From positions 1-52,629 of the forward strand of contig JBMNCO010000107.1 in NCBI GenBank assembly GCA_049366815.1: a DNA stretch of 52,629 nucleotides, in the 5' to 3' direction. How positions within the stretch are numbered: position 1 is the stretch's first letter; each line of letters begins with the position of its first letter. Shown here one piece after another: positions 9,065 through 17,764 of the stretch. The notes beneath the pieces were generated by a model. That model had not been told where the DNA came from and did not search any database. It saw only the letters and a list, made by a program, of their open reading frames with translations. The DNA comes from CAYNYM01 sp049366815 (GTDB lineage: Bacteria; Desulfobacterota; DSM-4660; Desulfatiglandales; HGW-15). Made by a program: the position numbers and the translations under genes.

Positions 9065-9093
9065 TTGACAGGCAAAAATCCGCACTCTATACT
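9065..9093 (+). promoter_or_regulatory. Sigma-70-type promoter of the kinase gene
   Basis: TTGACA (9065-9070), a 17-bp spacer, then TATACT (9088-9093): 11 of 12 consensus bases with ideal spacing. Predicted transcription start is near 9100, about 50 bp before the chosen kinase start. It lies in the 297-bp divergent gap. Confidence 0.8.
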
Positions 9094-9148
9094 TTTTGCG
9101 GCACAAAAGAGATTGGATTTTCAAATTGTTACGACTCCGGACGACGCC

Positions 9149-10444
9149 ATGAAATCATCGGATTTACCTTACAGCGTAGGAAGGTATCAAATCACTCAAA
9201 AGCTGGGCAGAGGCGGGATGGGTGTCCTTTACCTGGCCTATGATCCATTTATAGACCGGCTTGTCGCCGTCAAGGTCACATCCACATCCCGCGTTCAGGA
9301 TACAGATAAGTTGGAAACATTCCGTCAGACCTTTCTGAATGAGGCCAGGGCCGCAGGCAAATTGACTCATCCCCATATCGTGTCCGTCTTCGATGCCGCG
9401 GTGGAGGACACGAGCTGCTACCTCGTCATGGAATACGTCGACGGTCCGACCCTCAAACGACATTGCCGTCCGGACAATCTGATGCCTCTGACAGAGGCGC
9501 TCAAGATCGTCTACCAGTGTGCCAAGGCACTGTATTACGCCCACGAAAACGGTGTCATACACAGGGACATCAAGCCCGGCAATATCCTCATCTCCACAAA
9601 AGGGGAGGCCAAGATCTCCGACTTCGGCATCGCCTTGATCGGTGATCCATCGAGTATGAACAGTTCCGGAGAGATTGCCGGCTCCGCCGCCTATGCCTCA
9701 CCGGAGCAGATCCGTGGCGAAGCGGTATCTCCACAGACCGACATTTTTTCCTTGGGTTTGGTCTTATATGAACTCTTGACCGGGATGAACCCCTTCCAGG
9801 CGGAATCCGACGTCGCAGCGGTATACAAGACCATCAATGAAGACCCCCGCCCCCTGAATGAACACCGGCCGGATATCCCTCCGGCCCTGGAACCCATTGT
9901 CAGCCGGGCGCTGGAAAAGGATGCCCGGAAACGATATCAGACCGCCCTGGAATTTGCCGAGGCATTGAGTGCAACCTTTGACGATGTCCGGTTCCATGAA
10001 GGAGGCGGGAGTTTCGAAAGGAAGTTCAACGCCCTGAAAAAAATCGAATTTTTCAGGGAATTCGATTCGATGGAGCTGAGCGAGATTCTCAAAAACACAC
10101 AATGGCTGGAGTATGGCGCCCATTCAACCGTCATCATTGAGGGCCAACAGGACGAGGACTGTTTTTACATCATCGTCGCCGGAGAGGTCGTAGTCAAAAA
10201 GCTCGGAAAGGCCATCACCGTCTTGAAACCGGGGGATTGTTTCGGCGAAATGGCCCATCTCGGCAAGACCAGAAGGACCGCGACCATCGAAGCCCTTACA
10301 GATACGATCCTGATGCAGATCAATTCATCGATCATTGATAAGACACCCACATCCACACAACTTCGCTTCTACAAGGTCTTTTCAGGCAACCTGATCCGCC
10401 GTCTTGTACAAACCAGCAGGCTCTACACCCAGGTCTCGCCTTGA
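9149..10444 (+). CDS. Ser/Thr protein kinase with C-terminal cyclic-nucleotide-binding domain
   Basis: 431 residues. The Hanks-type kinase domain covers ~10-275: glycine loop GRGGMGVLY (20-28), catalytic Lys42 in VAVKV, HRDIKPGN with Asp140, DFG at 158-160, and SPEQIRG in the APE position. A cNMP-binding (Crp/RCK-like) domain follows at ~300-420 (FFREFDSMELSEILKN, VIIEGQQDEDCFYIIVAGEV, PGDCFGEMAHLGKTRRTATI). No membrane segment is present, so it is a soluble kinase likely gated by a nucleotide or related ligand. ATG 9149 is chosen because it aligns with the family start and lies 50 bp after a strong promoter; the open frame back to 9029 overlaps that promoter. Substrate unknown. Confidence 0.93.
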   Translation: MKSSDLPYSVGRYQITQKLGRGGMGVLYLAYDPFIDRLVAVKVTSTSRVQDTDKLETFRQTFLNEARAAGKLTHPHIVSVFDAAVEDTSCYLVMEYVDGPTLKRHCRPDNLMPLTEALKIVYQCAKALYYAHENGVIHRDIKPGNILISTKGEAKISDFGIALIGDPSSMNSSGEIAGSAAYASPEQIRGEAVSPQTDIFSLGLVLYELLTGMNPFQAESDVAAVYKTINEDPRPLNEHRPDIPPALEPIVSRALEKDARKRYQTALEFAEALSATFDDVRFHEGGGSFERKFNALKKIEFFREFDSMELSEILKNTQWLEYGAHSTVIIEGQQDEDCFYIIVAGEVVVKKLGKAITVLKPGDCFGEMAHLGKTRRTATIEALTDTILMQINSSIIDKTPTSTQLRFYKVFSGNLIRRLVQTSRLYTQVSP

Positions 10445-10509
10445 GGCCCCTTCCATCCCGGGATATCCCGCGGTCTCTTTCCGGGAGGACGCCACTAACC
10501 GATTCACTT

Positions 10510-11301
10510 TTATTTAACAAATTTCCACCAGTAATAGTATTTTTTCTTGAGATCGGATTGGGAAGGCATCGCGAAAAATTTCATTCTTTCGCCGTCGACA
10601 AACCAAAAACCCGGGTATATGAACTTGTAGGAAATGTCCCCCAACAAGCTTCCCAGACTGAGCGTTTTGGTTTTCTTGTGGGGTTTGTTGCGGAGTTCCA
10701 ACAACGCTTCATATAAGTGATAGGGATTCATATTGGGGATATCTACGTAAAAAATGTCCTTGTCCTTATTTTTATCAAGGAAGTATCTAACATCGAAATT
10801 CAGTTGCGTAAAGGCTACCTTCGGAGCCCCCTTCTTTTTTTGTTCTTGTGTAATGTACCTGCCGAGATCCATCTGACTCAAATTTGATGCCACTAAATTT
10901 TCCAGAGGCGTGATCTCCTGATAGATTCTCAGCATGTGTGACGGCGCACTCGTTGCAAATTCGGAAGGTTCCAGTGGGAGGACCTTCCCGTTCGGAATGC
11001 AAAGAAACAGTCTTTGTATCGCGTCAAGATCGACATGCTCCAACACCCTGTATGAAGCTATGAATTTCGTTTTTTTGGGCGAGCCGTCCACATGCGCCAC
11101 TGTTTCATCCAGTGCCTCGTCAATGGCAAAATAGGGATCACGGAAATTCATATCGATTTCTGCAAATATCATTTTACCACGGAAATGTTTTACACTCCCG
11201 ATGACGTAATGTTCACCTAACTTCTCGGGGGAAAGCTGAGACGAAAGAAGGGCATTTATTGGGAAAATGATCATGTATAGATGTTTTTCGAACTCTGCCA
11301 T
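10510..11301 (-). CDS. Conserved-looking protein of unknown function
   Basis: 263 residues from ATG 11301, which has GGAGAG 6 bp upstream; an open frame continues to 11391 without a better start. I do not recognise the family. No signal peptide or membrane span is seen. The sequence is mixed alpha/beta with a long central region (KVLPLEPSEFATSAPSHMLR) and a Lys/aromatic-rich C-terminus (SDLKKKYYYWWKFVK). It converges with the kinase gene, 65 bp away with no clear terminator, and stands alone on its strand. Confidence 0.7.
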   Translation of the reverse strand: MAEFEKHLYMIIFPINALLSSQLSPEKLGEHYVIGSVKHFRGKMIFAEIDMNFRDPYFAIDEALDETVAHVDGSPKKTKFIASYRVLEHVDLDAIQRLFLCIPNGKVLPLEPSEFATSAPSHMLRIYQEITPLENLVASNLSQMDLGRYITQEQKKKGAPKVAFTQLNFDVRYFLDKNKDKDIFYVDIPNMNPYHLYEALLELRNKPHKKTKTLSLGSLLGDISYKFIYPGFWFVDGERMKFFAMPSQSDLKKKYYYWWKFVK

Positions 11302-11530
11302 ATCTCTCTCCACCAGATGTGACGCCGTATGATTTTGACACGATAGAAAATCCCCGTTCAGCCTATATGGGATTCCGATTAGTTGTGTCAAGGGAAAAGT
11401 CCCTTATGTTGAGCAGTCCATCACATGGAGCCCCGCGACGGCAAATTACAGCATCCGGTGCCTGGCGGGGTGCCTCCTTCCGGAAAAGGGGCGATCTTAA
11501 AGGGATACGGTAAAAAGGGTCTGATATGGA

Positions 11531-11646
11531 TTTAGCCCTTCCCAATAATTGTGTGGAAATCATGCTTCCTTTCTGAAGTGACTAGCGGGAGCTTCGGAAC
11601 GTAAGAGAGGGTGCATGATTTCCTTTGGAATTTTTCAAAGGGCTAA
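11531..11646 (-). repeat. Palindromic element, copy A (interrupted)
   Basis: This copy has the left arm TTTAGCCCTTCCCAATAA...GGAAATCATG (11531-11564) and the right arm CATGATTTCCTTTGGAA...AAAGGGCTAA (11613-11646) of the 64-bp element seen intact at 22359 and 29284. Between the arms are 48 extra bases (11565-11612), and the central CATG appears on both sides. It lies in the 573-bp gap 11302-11874, which otherwise holds only a doubtful short ORF. In the sense orientation (minus strand), the embedded ATG starts MISTQLLGRAKS. Confidence 0.85.
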
Positions 11647-11673
11647 CGTATTAAAAGTATGCAACATTATCCT

Positions 11674-11838
11674 TTAAACCGCAATATCCCACGGCCAAAT
11701 TTGCTTGACCGGCCAGTCGTCTTCCATTACATCTATTTCAAGTATTTCAAAAAAGAATGAGAGTTCCCTCCGAAGGGACTCATGAAGATCCGGGCACTGT
11801 GACCAATTGAGATAGTGAAGGGCTGCACTCGCATTCAA
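11674..11838 (-). CDS. Doubtful small ORF or gene remnant
   Basis: A minus-strand frame ending at TAA 11674 encodes about 54 residues from a TTG, ending DVMEDDWPVKQIWPWDIAV. Composition is protein-like (Trp/Asp-rich, helical HESLRRELSFFFEILE), but there is no ribosome-binding site and a stop lies just upstream. It may be the tail of a decayed gene. It is the only coding-like signal in this gap. Confidence 0.2.
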   Translation of the reverse strand: MNASAALHYLNWSQCPDLHESLRRELSFFFEILEIDVMEDDWPVKQIWPWDIAV

Positions 11839-11874
11839 AATGTATAGCGCCGGTTAAGATGAGAGGGGAAAACG

Positions 11875-12444
11875 ATGGAAAAAATGAAGGTCAGAGAATT
11901 GATGACACCGATTGAGGAGTTTTCTCGCATTTCCAGTGAAGCGACCTTTTTGGATGCGATCGAGGCACTCGAAAAGGCGGATCAGGAATTCAAGATGGGC
12001 AAGGCTCCTGAGAGAATTCTCCTGGTTTATGACACCACTGGAAGAATCGTCGGGAAATTGTCGCCCATTGATGTGGTGCAGGGTTTGGAGCCCAACTATA
12101 TGAACATCGACAACGTCAGGTCCGGTCCATATCATCGCCTATCTCAGGCGTCGGTTGAATTGATGAAAAGCCAAGTCCGTTTGTGGCATAAACCGCTTGG
12201 AGAACTCTGCAAAAAGGCTTACAGCATCAAGATCCGTGACTTTATCAAGATGCCGACCCCTGACCAGATGGTAAAGGCGGACGATAAAATGGACGAAGCC
12301 TTACACCTGTTTGTCGTCGCACGCCACGGCTCTCTTTTCGTCCAGGAAGGGAAAGAGATTGTGGGGCTGCTGCGGTTTTCAGATGTCTACAAAAAGATCA
12401 AGGAAGAAATCCGGGCCTGCCCCCTTCCAGACGAGATCCAATAG
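11875..12444 (+). CDS. CBS-domain pair protein
   Basis: 189 residues with two CBS motifs: KVRELMTPIEEFSRISSEAT...LVYDTTGRIVGKLSPIDVVQGL (~4-68) and IRDFIKMPTPDQMVKADDKM...LFVQEGKEIVGLLRFSDVYKKI (~120-178), with a helical insert between them. CBS pairs bind adenosyl ligands such as AMP, ATP or AdoMet and act as energy sensors. No catalytic domain is attached. GAGGGG lies 8 bp before ATG 11875. It stands next to the V/A-ATPase operon but in the opposite direction, so a link to energy status is only a guess. Confidence 0.88.
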   Translation: MEKMKVRELMTPIEEFSRISSEATFLDAIEALEKADQEFKMGKAPERILLVYDTTGRIVGKLSPIDVVQGLEPNYMNIDNVRSGPYHRLSQASVELMKSQVRLWHKPLGELCKKAYSIKIRDFIKMPTPDQMVKADDKMDEALHLFVVARHGSLFVQEGKEIVGLLRFSDVYKKIKEEIRACPLPDEIQ

Positions 12445-12622
12445 GCCTGATGCAACCCCGGGCGCCAGGGCCGTTTTTGCATGCCGGGAACGACTGCTGA
12501 TTACCGCTTTCATTCTCCGACAACAGGCCATACCCTCTCCGGCACCCGGGTTGCTCGGCTTCCACGAGGAGTTGGAACACAGCATCAAAATCCCTGAAGC
12601 AGAATGTCGAAAAGGGTATGAA

Positions 12623-12656
12623 TTTAGCCCTTTCCAATAACTGTTTGGAAATCATG
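12623..12656 (-). repeat. Palindromic element, copy B (half)
   Basis: TTTAGCCCTTTCCAATAACT followed by GTTTGGAAATCATG matches one arm of the 64-bp element up to the central ATG, then similarity stops. It lies between the CBS gene and the 3' end of the ATPase D gene, 23 bp from the latter. In sense orientation the ATG reads MISKQLLERAKF. Confidence 0.8.
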
Positions 12657-12678
12657 TTACTTTTCATCCTTATCCTGT

Positions 12679-13323
12679 TCAACCCGGTTTTTTAAGCAAC
12701 GTTGGGGTGGACATGCGCTGCCGGATAAGTTTCTTTACAAAAACCTCCTCCCGTTCCATTTCTTCGATCCGGTCGGAAATATATTTCTTGGCCTCCTCAT
12801 GGGGAGGGATGAACACCTTTTCCAGAGCATTGACCCGCCTTTGCACCTTTTTCAATTCCCGGGACAGTGTGATGATCTCTTTGGTGACGGTCGCGTATTC
12901 AACGAGGGCCGCCAGGGCCTTCCGGGATTGCTCCTTGGCCGTATCATAGGCGGCCGTTGTACCGGCCAGGGCCTCGGGTGGATCGAAAGGCATGAGACCC
13001 AGAGAGATCCTGGGCAGCTTCAATCCCATGAGTTTGGTCAATTGAAGACTCAGGGTGTAGGTCTTTTTTTCGGAACAGCTCTTCAGGGTGAGGGCCTGGG
13101 TCCCCATGTCCACGGCAGCGCTTCGGTAGGCCGCATAAAGCCCATTCTGCACATCGAGAAACCCGCTTTCGATCCTCCTGATCTCGTCCAGCTTCCTTAC
13201 GATTTCGACGGCCAGAATCTCTCGCTTCTGGTTGAGGAGATCATGGCCTTCGTACGCGAATACGAGGTCTTCCTTGATCTTTCTCAGAGACGATTTGGTG
13301 GGGGGAAGTTCGATTTTCGTCAT
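12679..13323 (-). CDS. ntpD: V/A-type ATP synthase subunit D
   Basis: 214 residues, the central-rotor coiled coil that couples the A3B3 head to the membrane ring. Seen: N-terminal helix (PTKSSLRKIKEDLVFAYEGHDLLNQKRE) and C-terminal helix (VQRRVNALEKVFIPPHEEAKKYISDRIEEMEREE), the family signature including NALE. Length is typical. It is the last gene of the operon, and its ATG (TGATG) overlaps the subunit B stop by one base. Confidence 0.93.
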   Translation of the reverse strand: MTKIELPPTKSSLRKIKEDLVFAYEGHDLLNQKREILAVEIVRKLDEIRRIESGFLDVQNGLYAAYRSAAVDMGTQALTLKSCSEKKTYTLSLQLTKLMGLKLPRISLGLMPFDPPEALAGTTAAYDTAKEQSRKALAALVEYATVTKEIITLSRELKKVQRRVNALEKVFIPPHEEAKKYISDRIEEMEREEVFVKKLIRQRMSTPTLLKKPG

Positions 13324-14714
13324 CAGCGCACCTCAGTTTCGGGCATGTAATATCTCTGGATATCCTCCATCGCGATGCGGTACAGCTCCTCTTGCGGGAG
13401 GAGAGAAAGCATGCGCCAGCCGATATCCAGGGTCTGCTCGATTGACCGGTTTTCATCATAGCCTTGGCTGAGAAATTTTTCCTCGAACGTGACCCCGAAC
13501 TTCAGGTATATCTTGTCCAGTTCCGAGATCTCCTCCTCTCCTACAATGGCCGCCAGGGCACGGATGCGTTTGACCTTCGCATAGGAGGCAAAGAGCTGGG
13601 CCGCAACCTGGGCGTGGTCTTTGCGTGTTCGCCCCTCCCCGATGCCGTCCTTCATCAGCCGCGACAGGGAAGGGAGACCTGCGATAGGCGGATAGATCCC
13701 CTTATTGAACAACTCCCGCTCGAGGACAATCTGTCCCTCCGTAATATAACCTGTCAGGTCCGGGACGGGGTGAGAGATATCATCGCTCGGCATGGTGAGG
13801 ATGGGCACCTGGGTAATGGAGCCCTTGTGGCCCTTGAGACGGCCCGCACGTTCGTAGATGGCGGCCAGATCGCTGTACAGATAGCCGGGATAGCCTTTTC
13901 TGGAGGGGATCTCACCCCGGGAACTGGAGAGTTCCCGCAAGGCCTCGCAGTAATTCGTCATATCCGTCAGAATCACAAGAACGTGCATTTCCTCCTCGAA
14001 GGCAAGATGCTCGGCCAGAGTCAGGGCGACCCTGGGGGTGATGAGACGTTCGATGGAAGGGGCATCGGCCAGACTGAGAAACAGGGCGGAGTGTGTGAGA
14101 ACGCCCGATTCCTCCAGGGAGTCGATGAAAAACTTCGCAACGTCAAATTTTACGCCCATGGCTGCAAAGATGACGATAAACTCCTCCTCTGCGGTCAGTA
14201 TCCTGGCCTGCCGGGCGATCTGGGCGGCAATGAGATTGTGCGGCATGCCGCTGCCGGAAAAAATCGGGAGCTTCTGACCGCGGATCAGTGTATTCATCCC
14301 GTCTATGGCGGATATGCCGGTCTGGATAAAATCACGAGGATATTCCCTGCTCCAGGGATTTACGGGCAGGCCGTTGACATTCATCATCCGGTCCGTGATC
14401 ACCTGGGGTGCACCGTCAATAGGCCTTCCCAGGCCGTCGAAGACTCTGCCCAGCATGTCGCGCTCCACGGGAATCTCCAGTGCCTTGCCCACAAAGGCCA
14501 CCCGCAGTCCCTTCATCGCCAGGCCGCTCGTTCCTTCAAAGACCTGGACCACGGCCCGTTCCTCGTCCACCTCGAGCGTCTGCCCCATCCGCATGTCCCC
14601 TGAGGCGTCGCGGATTTCCACAATCTCGCCAAGCCCCACTTGCCGGACCCCCTCGACAAAGAGCAACGGTCCGGAGATGCCGGAAATGTTGGTATATTCG
14701 ATCTCGGTATTCAA
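13323..14714 (-). CDS. ntpB: V/A-type ATP synthase subunit B (regulatory)
   Basis: 463 residues, the non-catalytic nucleotide-binding partner of subunit A. The family core GQKLPIFSGSGMPHNLIAAQ replaces the Walker A motif, as expected. MEEDNPM-type features and the C-terminal SLSRLMKDGIGEGRTRKDHA stretch are present or close to consensus. Its start overlaps the end of subunit A by ATGA (14711-14714), indicating translational coupling. Confidence 0.95.
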   Translation of the reverse strand: MNTEIEYTNISGISGPLLFVEGVRQVGLGEIVEIRDASGDMRMGQTLEVDEERAVVQVFEGTSGLAMKGLRVAFVGKALEIPVERDMLGRVFDGLGRPIDGAPQVITDRMMNVNGLPVNPWSREYPRDFIQTGISAIDGMNTLIRGQKLPIFSGSGMPHNLIAAQIARQARILTAEEEFIVIFAAMGVKFDVAKFFIDSLEESGVLTHSALFLSLADAPSIERLITPRVALTLAEHLAFEEEMHVLVILTDMTNYCEALRELSSSRGEIPSRKGYPGYLYSDLAAIYERAGRLKGHKGSITQVPILTMPSDDISHPVPDLTGYITEGQIVLERELFNKGIYPPIAGLPSLSRLMKDGIGEGRTRKDHAQVAAQLFASYAKVKRIRALAAIVGEEEISELDKIYLKFGVTFEEKFLSQGYDENRSIEQTLDIGWRMLSLLPQEELYRIAMEDIQRYYMPETEVR

Positions 14715-16489
14715 GCCGGTCCCCCTGCCGTTTCCCGCGCCTTCAGGGAATTGAGACCCTGGACAAGCCTTTTCCCGTAAGCATCGATCTGCTCACTCTC
14801 TCGATTCGACACTTCCGATTTGAGCCTGACCATCTCCGAAACCACATCAAGGGCGGCGACCTCCCTAACCGTCACGCCGGATTTCAGGAGATCCGTTCCC
14901 CTGTGATACAGCTCGATAATGCTTCGCAGGAGTTTGAACTGCTTTTCCGGACTGCAGTATTTGTCCGTTGGATCAAAGGAATTCTGCTGCAGGAAGGCAT
15001 TCTTGATCATCTCCGCCAAAAACAGGATGAACTGCTGCGCCGGCGGCAGGGCGTCACTGCCGACCAGTTTGACCACCTGCTGGAGCCGATTATCCTCGAG
15101 GAGGATACTCATGACCTCGTTCCTCACGGAAAGCCACCGTCTGTCCAGTTTTTTCCACCAGTCCTCGATATCGGGGAGGTACTCTGTGTAGCTGTCGATC
15201 CAGCTGATGGAAGGGTAGTGACGGGCGTCGGCCAGACCCTTGTCCAAGGCCCAGAAACATCTCACAAACCGGGAGGTATGCTGGGTGACGGGTTCCGAAA
15301 AGTCGCCTCCCGGCGGCGAAACGGCGCCGATGATGGTAATATCGCCGTCTTGTCCGGAAAGGGTCTCTACATAACCCGCCCGCTCATAGAACTCTGCGAG
15401 CCTTGTGGCCAGATAGGGTGGAAAGCCCTCCTCCGCAGGCATGTCTCCAAGGCGGCTTGCGAGTTCCCGCAAGGCCTCGGCCCATCGGGAGGTGGAGTCA
15501 GCCATGACCGCTACGCTGTAGCCCATGTCACGGTAATACTCCGCCATGGTCACCCCGGTGTAGATGCTGACCTCTCTTGCGGGGACAGGCATATTCGATG
15601 TGTTGGCGATCATGACGGTCCGTTCGATGAGCGGACGACCGTTTCTCTCGTCGATCAGCTTCGGAAAATCCGTGAGCACATCAGTCATCTCGTTGCCTCG
15701 TTCACCGCAACCGATATAAACGATGACATCGGCGTTGCACCATTTCGCCAAGGCATGCTGCGTCATGGTCTTGCCTGTTCCGAAGCCCCCCGGAATGGCG
15801 GCCGTCCCCCCCCTGGCGATGGGAAAGAAGGTGTCGATAATCCTCTGGCCCGTGACAAGGGGGATGTAGGGTTTTTTCCTGAGGCGGTTCGGTCGTGGTC
15901 TCCTGACAGGCCAATACTCGGCGAGCCGTCCGTGATGAATACCGGTGCCGTCTTCCACTGTGTAAATCTCATCCATGATGGTATGATGACCGCCGGCTAC
16001 GGCGGTCAATGTGCCGAAAACCCCGGGAGGGATGAGTATCTTGTGCAGGACAAGAGGGCTCTCCTGGACTTCGCCGATAATGTCTCCCTGATTGACTCCG
16101 GTGCCTGTCTCAACGAGGGGATGGAATTCCCATAATTTTTTTTCGTCAAGTGGGGGCAGCTTGATCCCCTTCTTGATGTAGCTGCCGCAGACCTCGGAGA
16201 TGCCGACGAGGGGACGCTGGATGCCGTCGTAGATATTGGCGATCAACCCCGGCCCCAGGAGAACAGAGAGGGGACGGCCGTAAGAGATAACCTCATCGCC
16301 CGGCTTCAGCCCTGTATTGTCCTCGTAGACCTGGATAACGGTCGCATCCTCAAGGAGCCGGATGACCTCGCCGATCAGCCTGTCCGGCCCGACCTCGGCG
16401 ATGTCGTACATCCTGATCCCATCAAGCCCCATTGCCTTGACAATAGGACCGTTCACCGAAGTGACCCTGCCTCTTAAGATGCCTTCCAT
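14711..16489 (-). CDS. ntpA: V/A-type ATP synthase subunit A (catalytic)
   Basis: 592 residues, the catalytic subunit. Walker A is GGFGTGKT at 234-241. The bulge or non-homologous region of A subunits lies at ~110-190. The CGERGNEM motif and ADSTSRWAEALRE follow. Walker A has Gly-Gly-Phe-Gly-Thr where most A subunits have Gly-Pro-Phe-Gly-Ser; this is conservative and should still bind ATP. Length and order are normal. Whether the complex works as an ATPase pump or a synthase cannot be told from sequence. Confidence 0.96.
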   Translation of the reverse strand: MEGILRGRVTSVNGPIVKAMGLDGIRMYDIAEVGPDRLIGEVIRLLEDATVIQVYEDNTGLKPGDEVISYGRPLSVLLGPGLIANIYDGIQRPLVGISEVCGSYIKKGIKLPPLDEKKLWEFHPLVETGTGVNQGDIIGEVQESPLVLHKILIPPGVFGTLTAVAGGHHTIMDEIYTVEDGTGIHHGRLAEYWPVRRPRPNRLRKKPYIPLVTGQRIIDTFFPIARGGTAAIPGGFGTGKTMTQHALAKWCNADVIVYIGCGERGNEMTDVLTDFPKLIDERNGRPLIERTVMIANTSNMPVPAREVSIYTGVTMAEYYRDMGYSVAVMADSTSRWAEALRELASRLGDMPAEEGFPPYLATRLAEFYERAGYVETLSGQDGDITIIGAVSPPGGDFSEPVTQHTSRFVRCFWALDKGLADARHYPSISWIDSYTEYLPDIEDWWKKLDRRWLSVRNEVMSILLEDNRLQQVVKLVGSDALPPAQQFILFLAEMIKNAFLQQNSFDPTDKYCSPEKQFKLLRSIIELYHRGTDLLKSGVTVREVAALDVVSEMVRLKSEVSNRESEQIDAYGKRLVQGLNSLKARETAGGPA

Positions 16490-16498
16490 ATCTGCACC

Positions 16499-17104
16499 TC
16501 ACGGCGCATCCCCGTGAACCCTGCCCAGGAGTGTCATGACCTCACGGCGGATTTCCGGGGATTTTCTGAAGTAGATCCTCTCGATGGTGCTGTCGAAGAT
16601 GCGCCCCCCGTGCACATCCACAATGATGCATCCGCCCCACCTGATCCCTTTGTCCTCTACCACGGTCACATCCCTGGTTTTCCCAGAAACTTTCACGGCC
16701 TCCCGGATCTCCTGTTCATGGACGAGATCCTCACTCTTCAGACGTATCTCCAAATCCGTCGAGGTGCGCCCGATTGCATGGTTCACGGCTTCCAGGAGAA
16801 ATCTCTTGTAGTGAGCATTTTCCCCGATCCTTTCTGCAACGTCCTCTACAGTCCTTTTGATAAACGCCTCGATGTGCTTGAGCTTTGATTTCTTGAGATC
16901 GAGGCCGGCCCTGTTCTCCATCCTCGAGGACTCCTGCCTTATCCTGGCATCTGTTTGGGCCTCATTCCTTTCCCTGAAATCCTCCATCTCGCCGGCAAAG
17001 GCATCACTGAGCTTTTTTATCTCCGCCGCCTCCTCCCGGGCAATGACACGGATCGCATGTTCAGCTTCATCCAGGATTGCGTTTTCCAATGGGGTTTCTT
17101 CCAT
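16499..17104 (-). CDS. ntpE: V/A-type ATP synthase subunit E (peripheral stalk)
   Basis: 201 residues. A long N-terminal coiled coil (DEAEHAIRVIAREEAAEIKKL...RIRQESSRMENRAGLDLKKSKL) leads into a globular C-terminal domain with GGCIIVDVHGGRIFDSTIERIY, the conserved E-subunit motif (usually GG....DG.I..DNT...R). It pairs with the H/G-type subunit to form the stator. It lies between F and A with short gaps. Confidence 0.9.
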   Translation of the reverse strand: MEETPLENAILDEAEHAIRVIAREEAAEIKKLSDAFAGEMEDFRERNEAQTDARIRQESSRMENRAGLDLKKSKLKHIEAFIKRTVEDVAERIGENAHYKRFLLEAVNHAIGRTSTDLEIRLKSEDLVHEQEIREAVKVSGKTRDVTVVEDKGIRWGGCIIVDVHGGRIFDSTIERIYFRKSPEIRREVMTLLGRVHGDAP

Positions 17105-17123
17105 GTCGAATCCTTCTCCGACC

Positions 17124-17429
17124 TCACAAGGAGATGCCGAGGGCTTCGGCTATGTAGCTCACGACTGACCTTCGGAAGCCATGTGGATCGTCAATACCGG
17201 GGATCGCGATGACCACAGGATACGGCCGACTGATGTTGATCTCCCTTATCCGCTCCGAAAGATCATCCGCCAAGTCGTTGGTAACAGCGACAACGGCTGC
17301 ATCCCCTTTCCGGATGATGTCCTCCAATTTCGCGGCCGCATCTTGACCTCCGGAAACCACGCCAATCACTCCAGAGAGGCGAAAGGCGCTCACCGTATGC
17401 ATATCGCCGATAATGTAAATCTGTTCCAT
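17124..17429 (-). CDS. ntpF: V/A-type ATP synthase subunit F
   Basis: 101 residues, the small Rossmann-like rotor subunit that binds D. Seen: IYIIGDMHTVSAFRLSGV at the N-terminus (family: I..IGD.....GF.L.G), then AAVVAVTNDLADDL and YPVVIAIPGI. The C-terminal helix is short. One base separates its start from the K subunit stop. Confidence 0.9.
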   Translation of the reverse strand: MEQIYIIGDMHTVSAFRLSGVIGVVSGGQDAAAKLEDIIRKGDAAVVAVTNDLADDLSERIREINISRPYPVVIAIPGIDDPHGFRRSVVSYIAEALGISL

Positions 17430-17430
17430 A

Positions 17431-17763
17431 TCAGAATTTGTTCAGAATCATGACGGCGATAATCAAGCCGTAAATGGCGATTCCTTCGGCCAGTCCGAGA
17501 AAAACCAGGGTCTTGCCCATGAGCTCAGGCTTTTCAGTCACCGCGCCGATGCCGGCGGAACCGATCCGGGCGACGGCGTAACTGCTCCCCAGGCAAGCCA
17601 GTCCCACGGCCAGGGCTGCCCCGATGTATCCCCAAGCCGTCGATTCGCCCCCCGCGGCGGCCTGAGCGACATCAGCCGCGCCGATCAGATTGGGGATGAG
17701 GAACATGGCTACCACCACCTGAAAGACGAGCAGGGGAATAAAGGCCGACTTTTTCTTTGTCAT
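17431..17763 (-). CDS. ntpK: V/A-type ATP synthase subunit K (membrane rotor ring)
   Basis: 110 residues from ATG 17763, which has GGAGGTG 6 bp upstream; longer in-frame starts overlap the I gene and lack support. A hydrophobic N-terminus (~7-28) resembles a signal peptide or extra span. One c-type hairpin follows (46-70 and 82-108), with the ion-binding carboxylate Glu93 in FLGLAEGIAIYGL. It is thus a single-hairpin proteolipid, not the doubled eukaryotic type. H+ versus Na+ use cannot be decided safely here. Confidence 0.92.
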   Translation of the reverse strand: MTKKKSAFIPLLVFQVVVAMFLIPNLIGAADVAQAAAGGESTAWGYIGAALAVGLACLGSSYAVARIGSAGIGAVTEKPELMGKTLVFLGLAEGIAIYGLIIAVMILNKF

Positions 17764-17764
17764 C

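Noticed and set aside
9029..9148. Upstream start for the kinase gene
   Set aside because: The extension overlaps a near-consensus promoter that would then lie inside the coding region.
13464..14603. Plus-strand 379-codon open frame
   Set aside because: Antisense to the ATPase B subunit and unlike any protein family.
14480..16135. Plus-strand 551-codon open frame
   Set aside because: It is antisense to the highly conserved ATPase A and B genes, has low-complexity Arg/Pro/His-rich composition and no ribosome-binding site.
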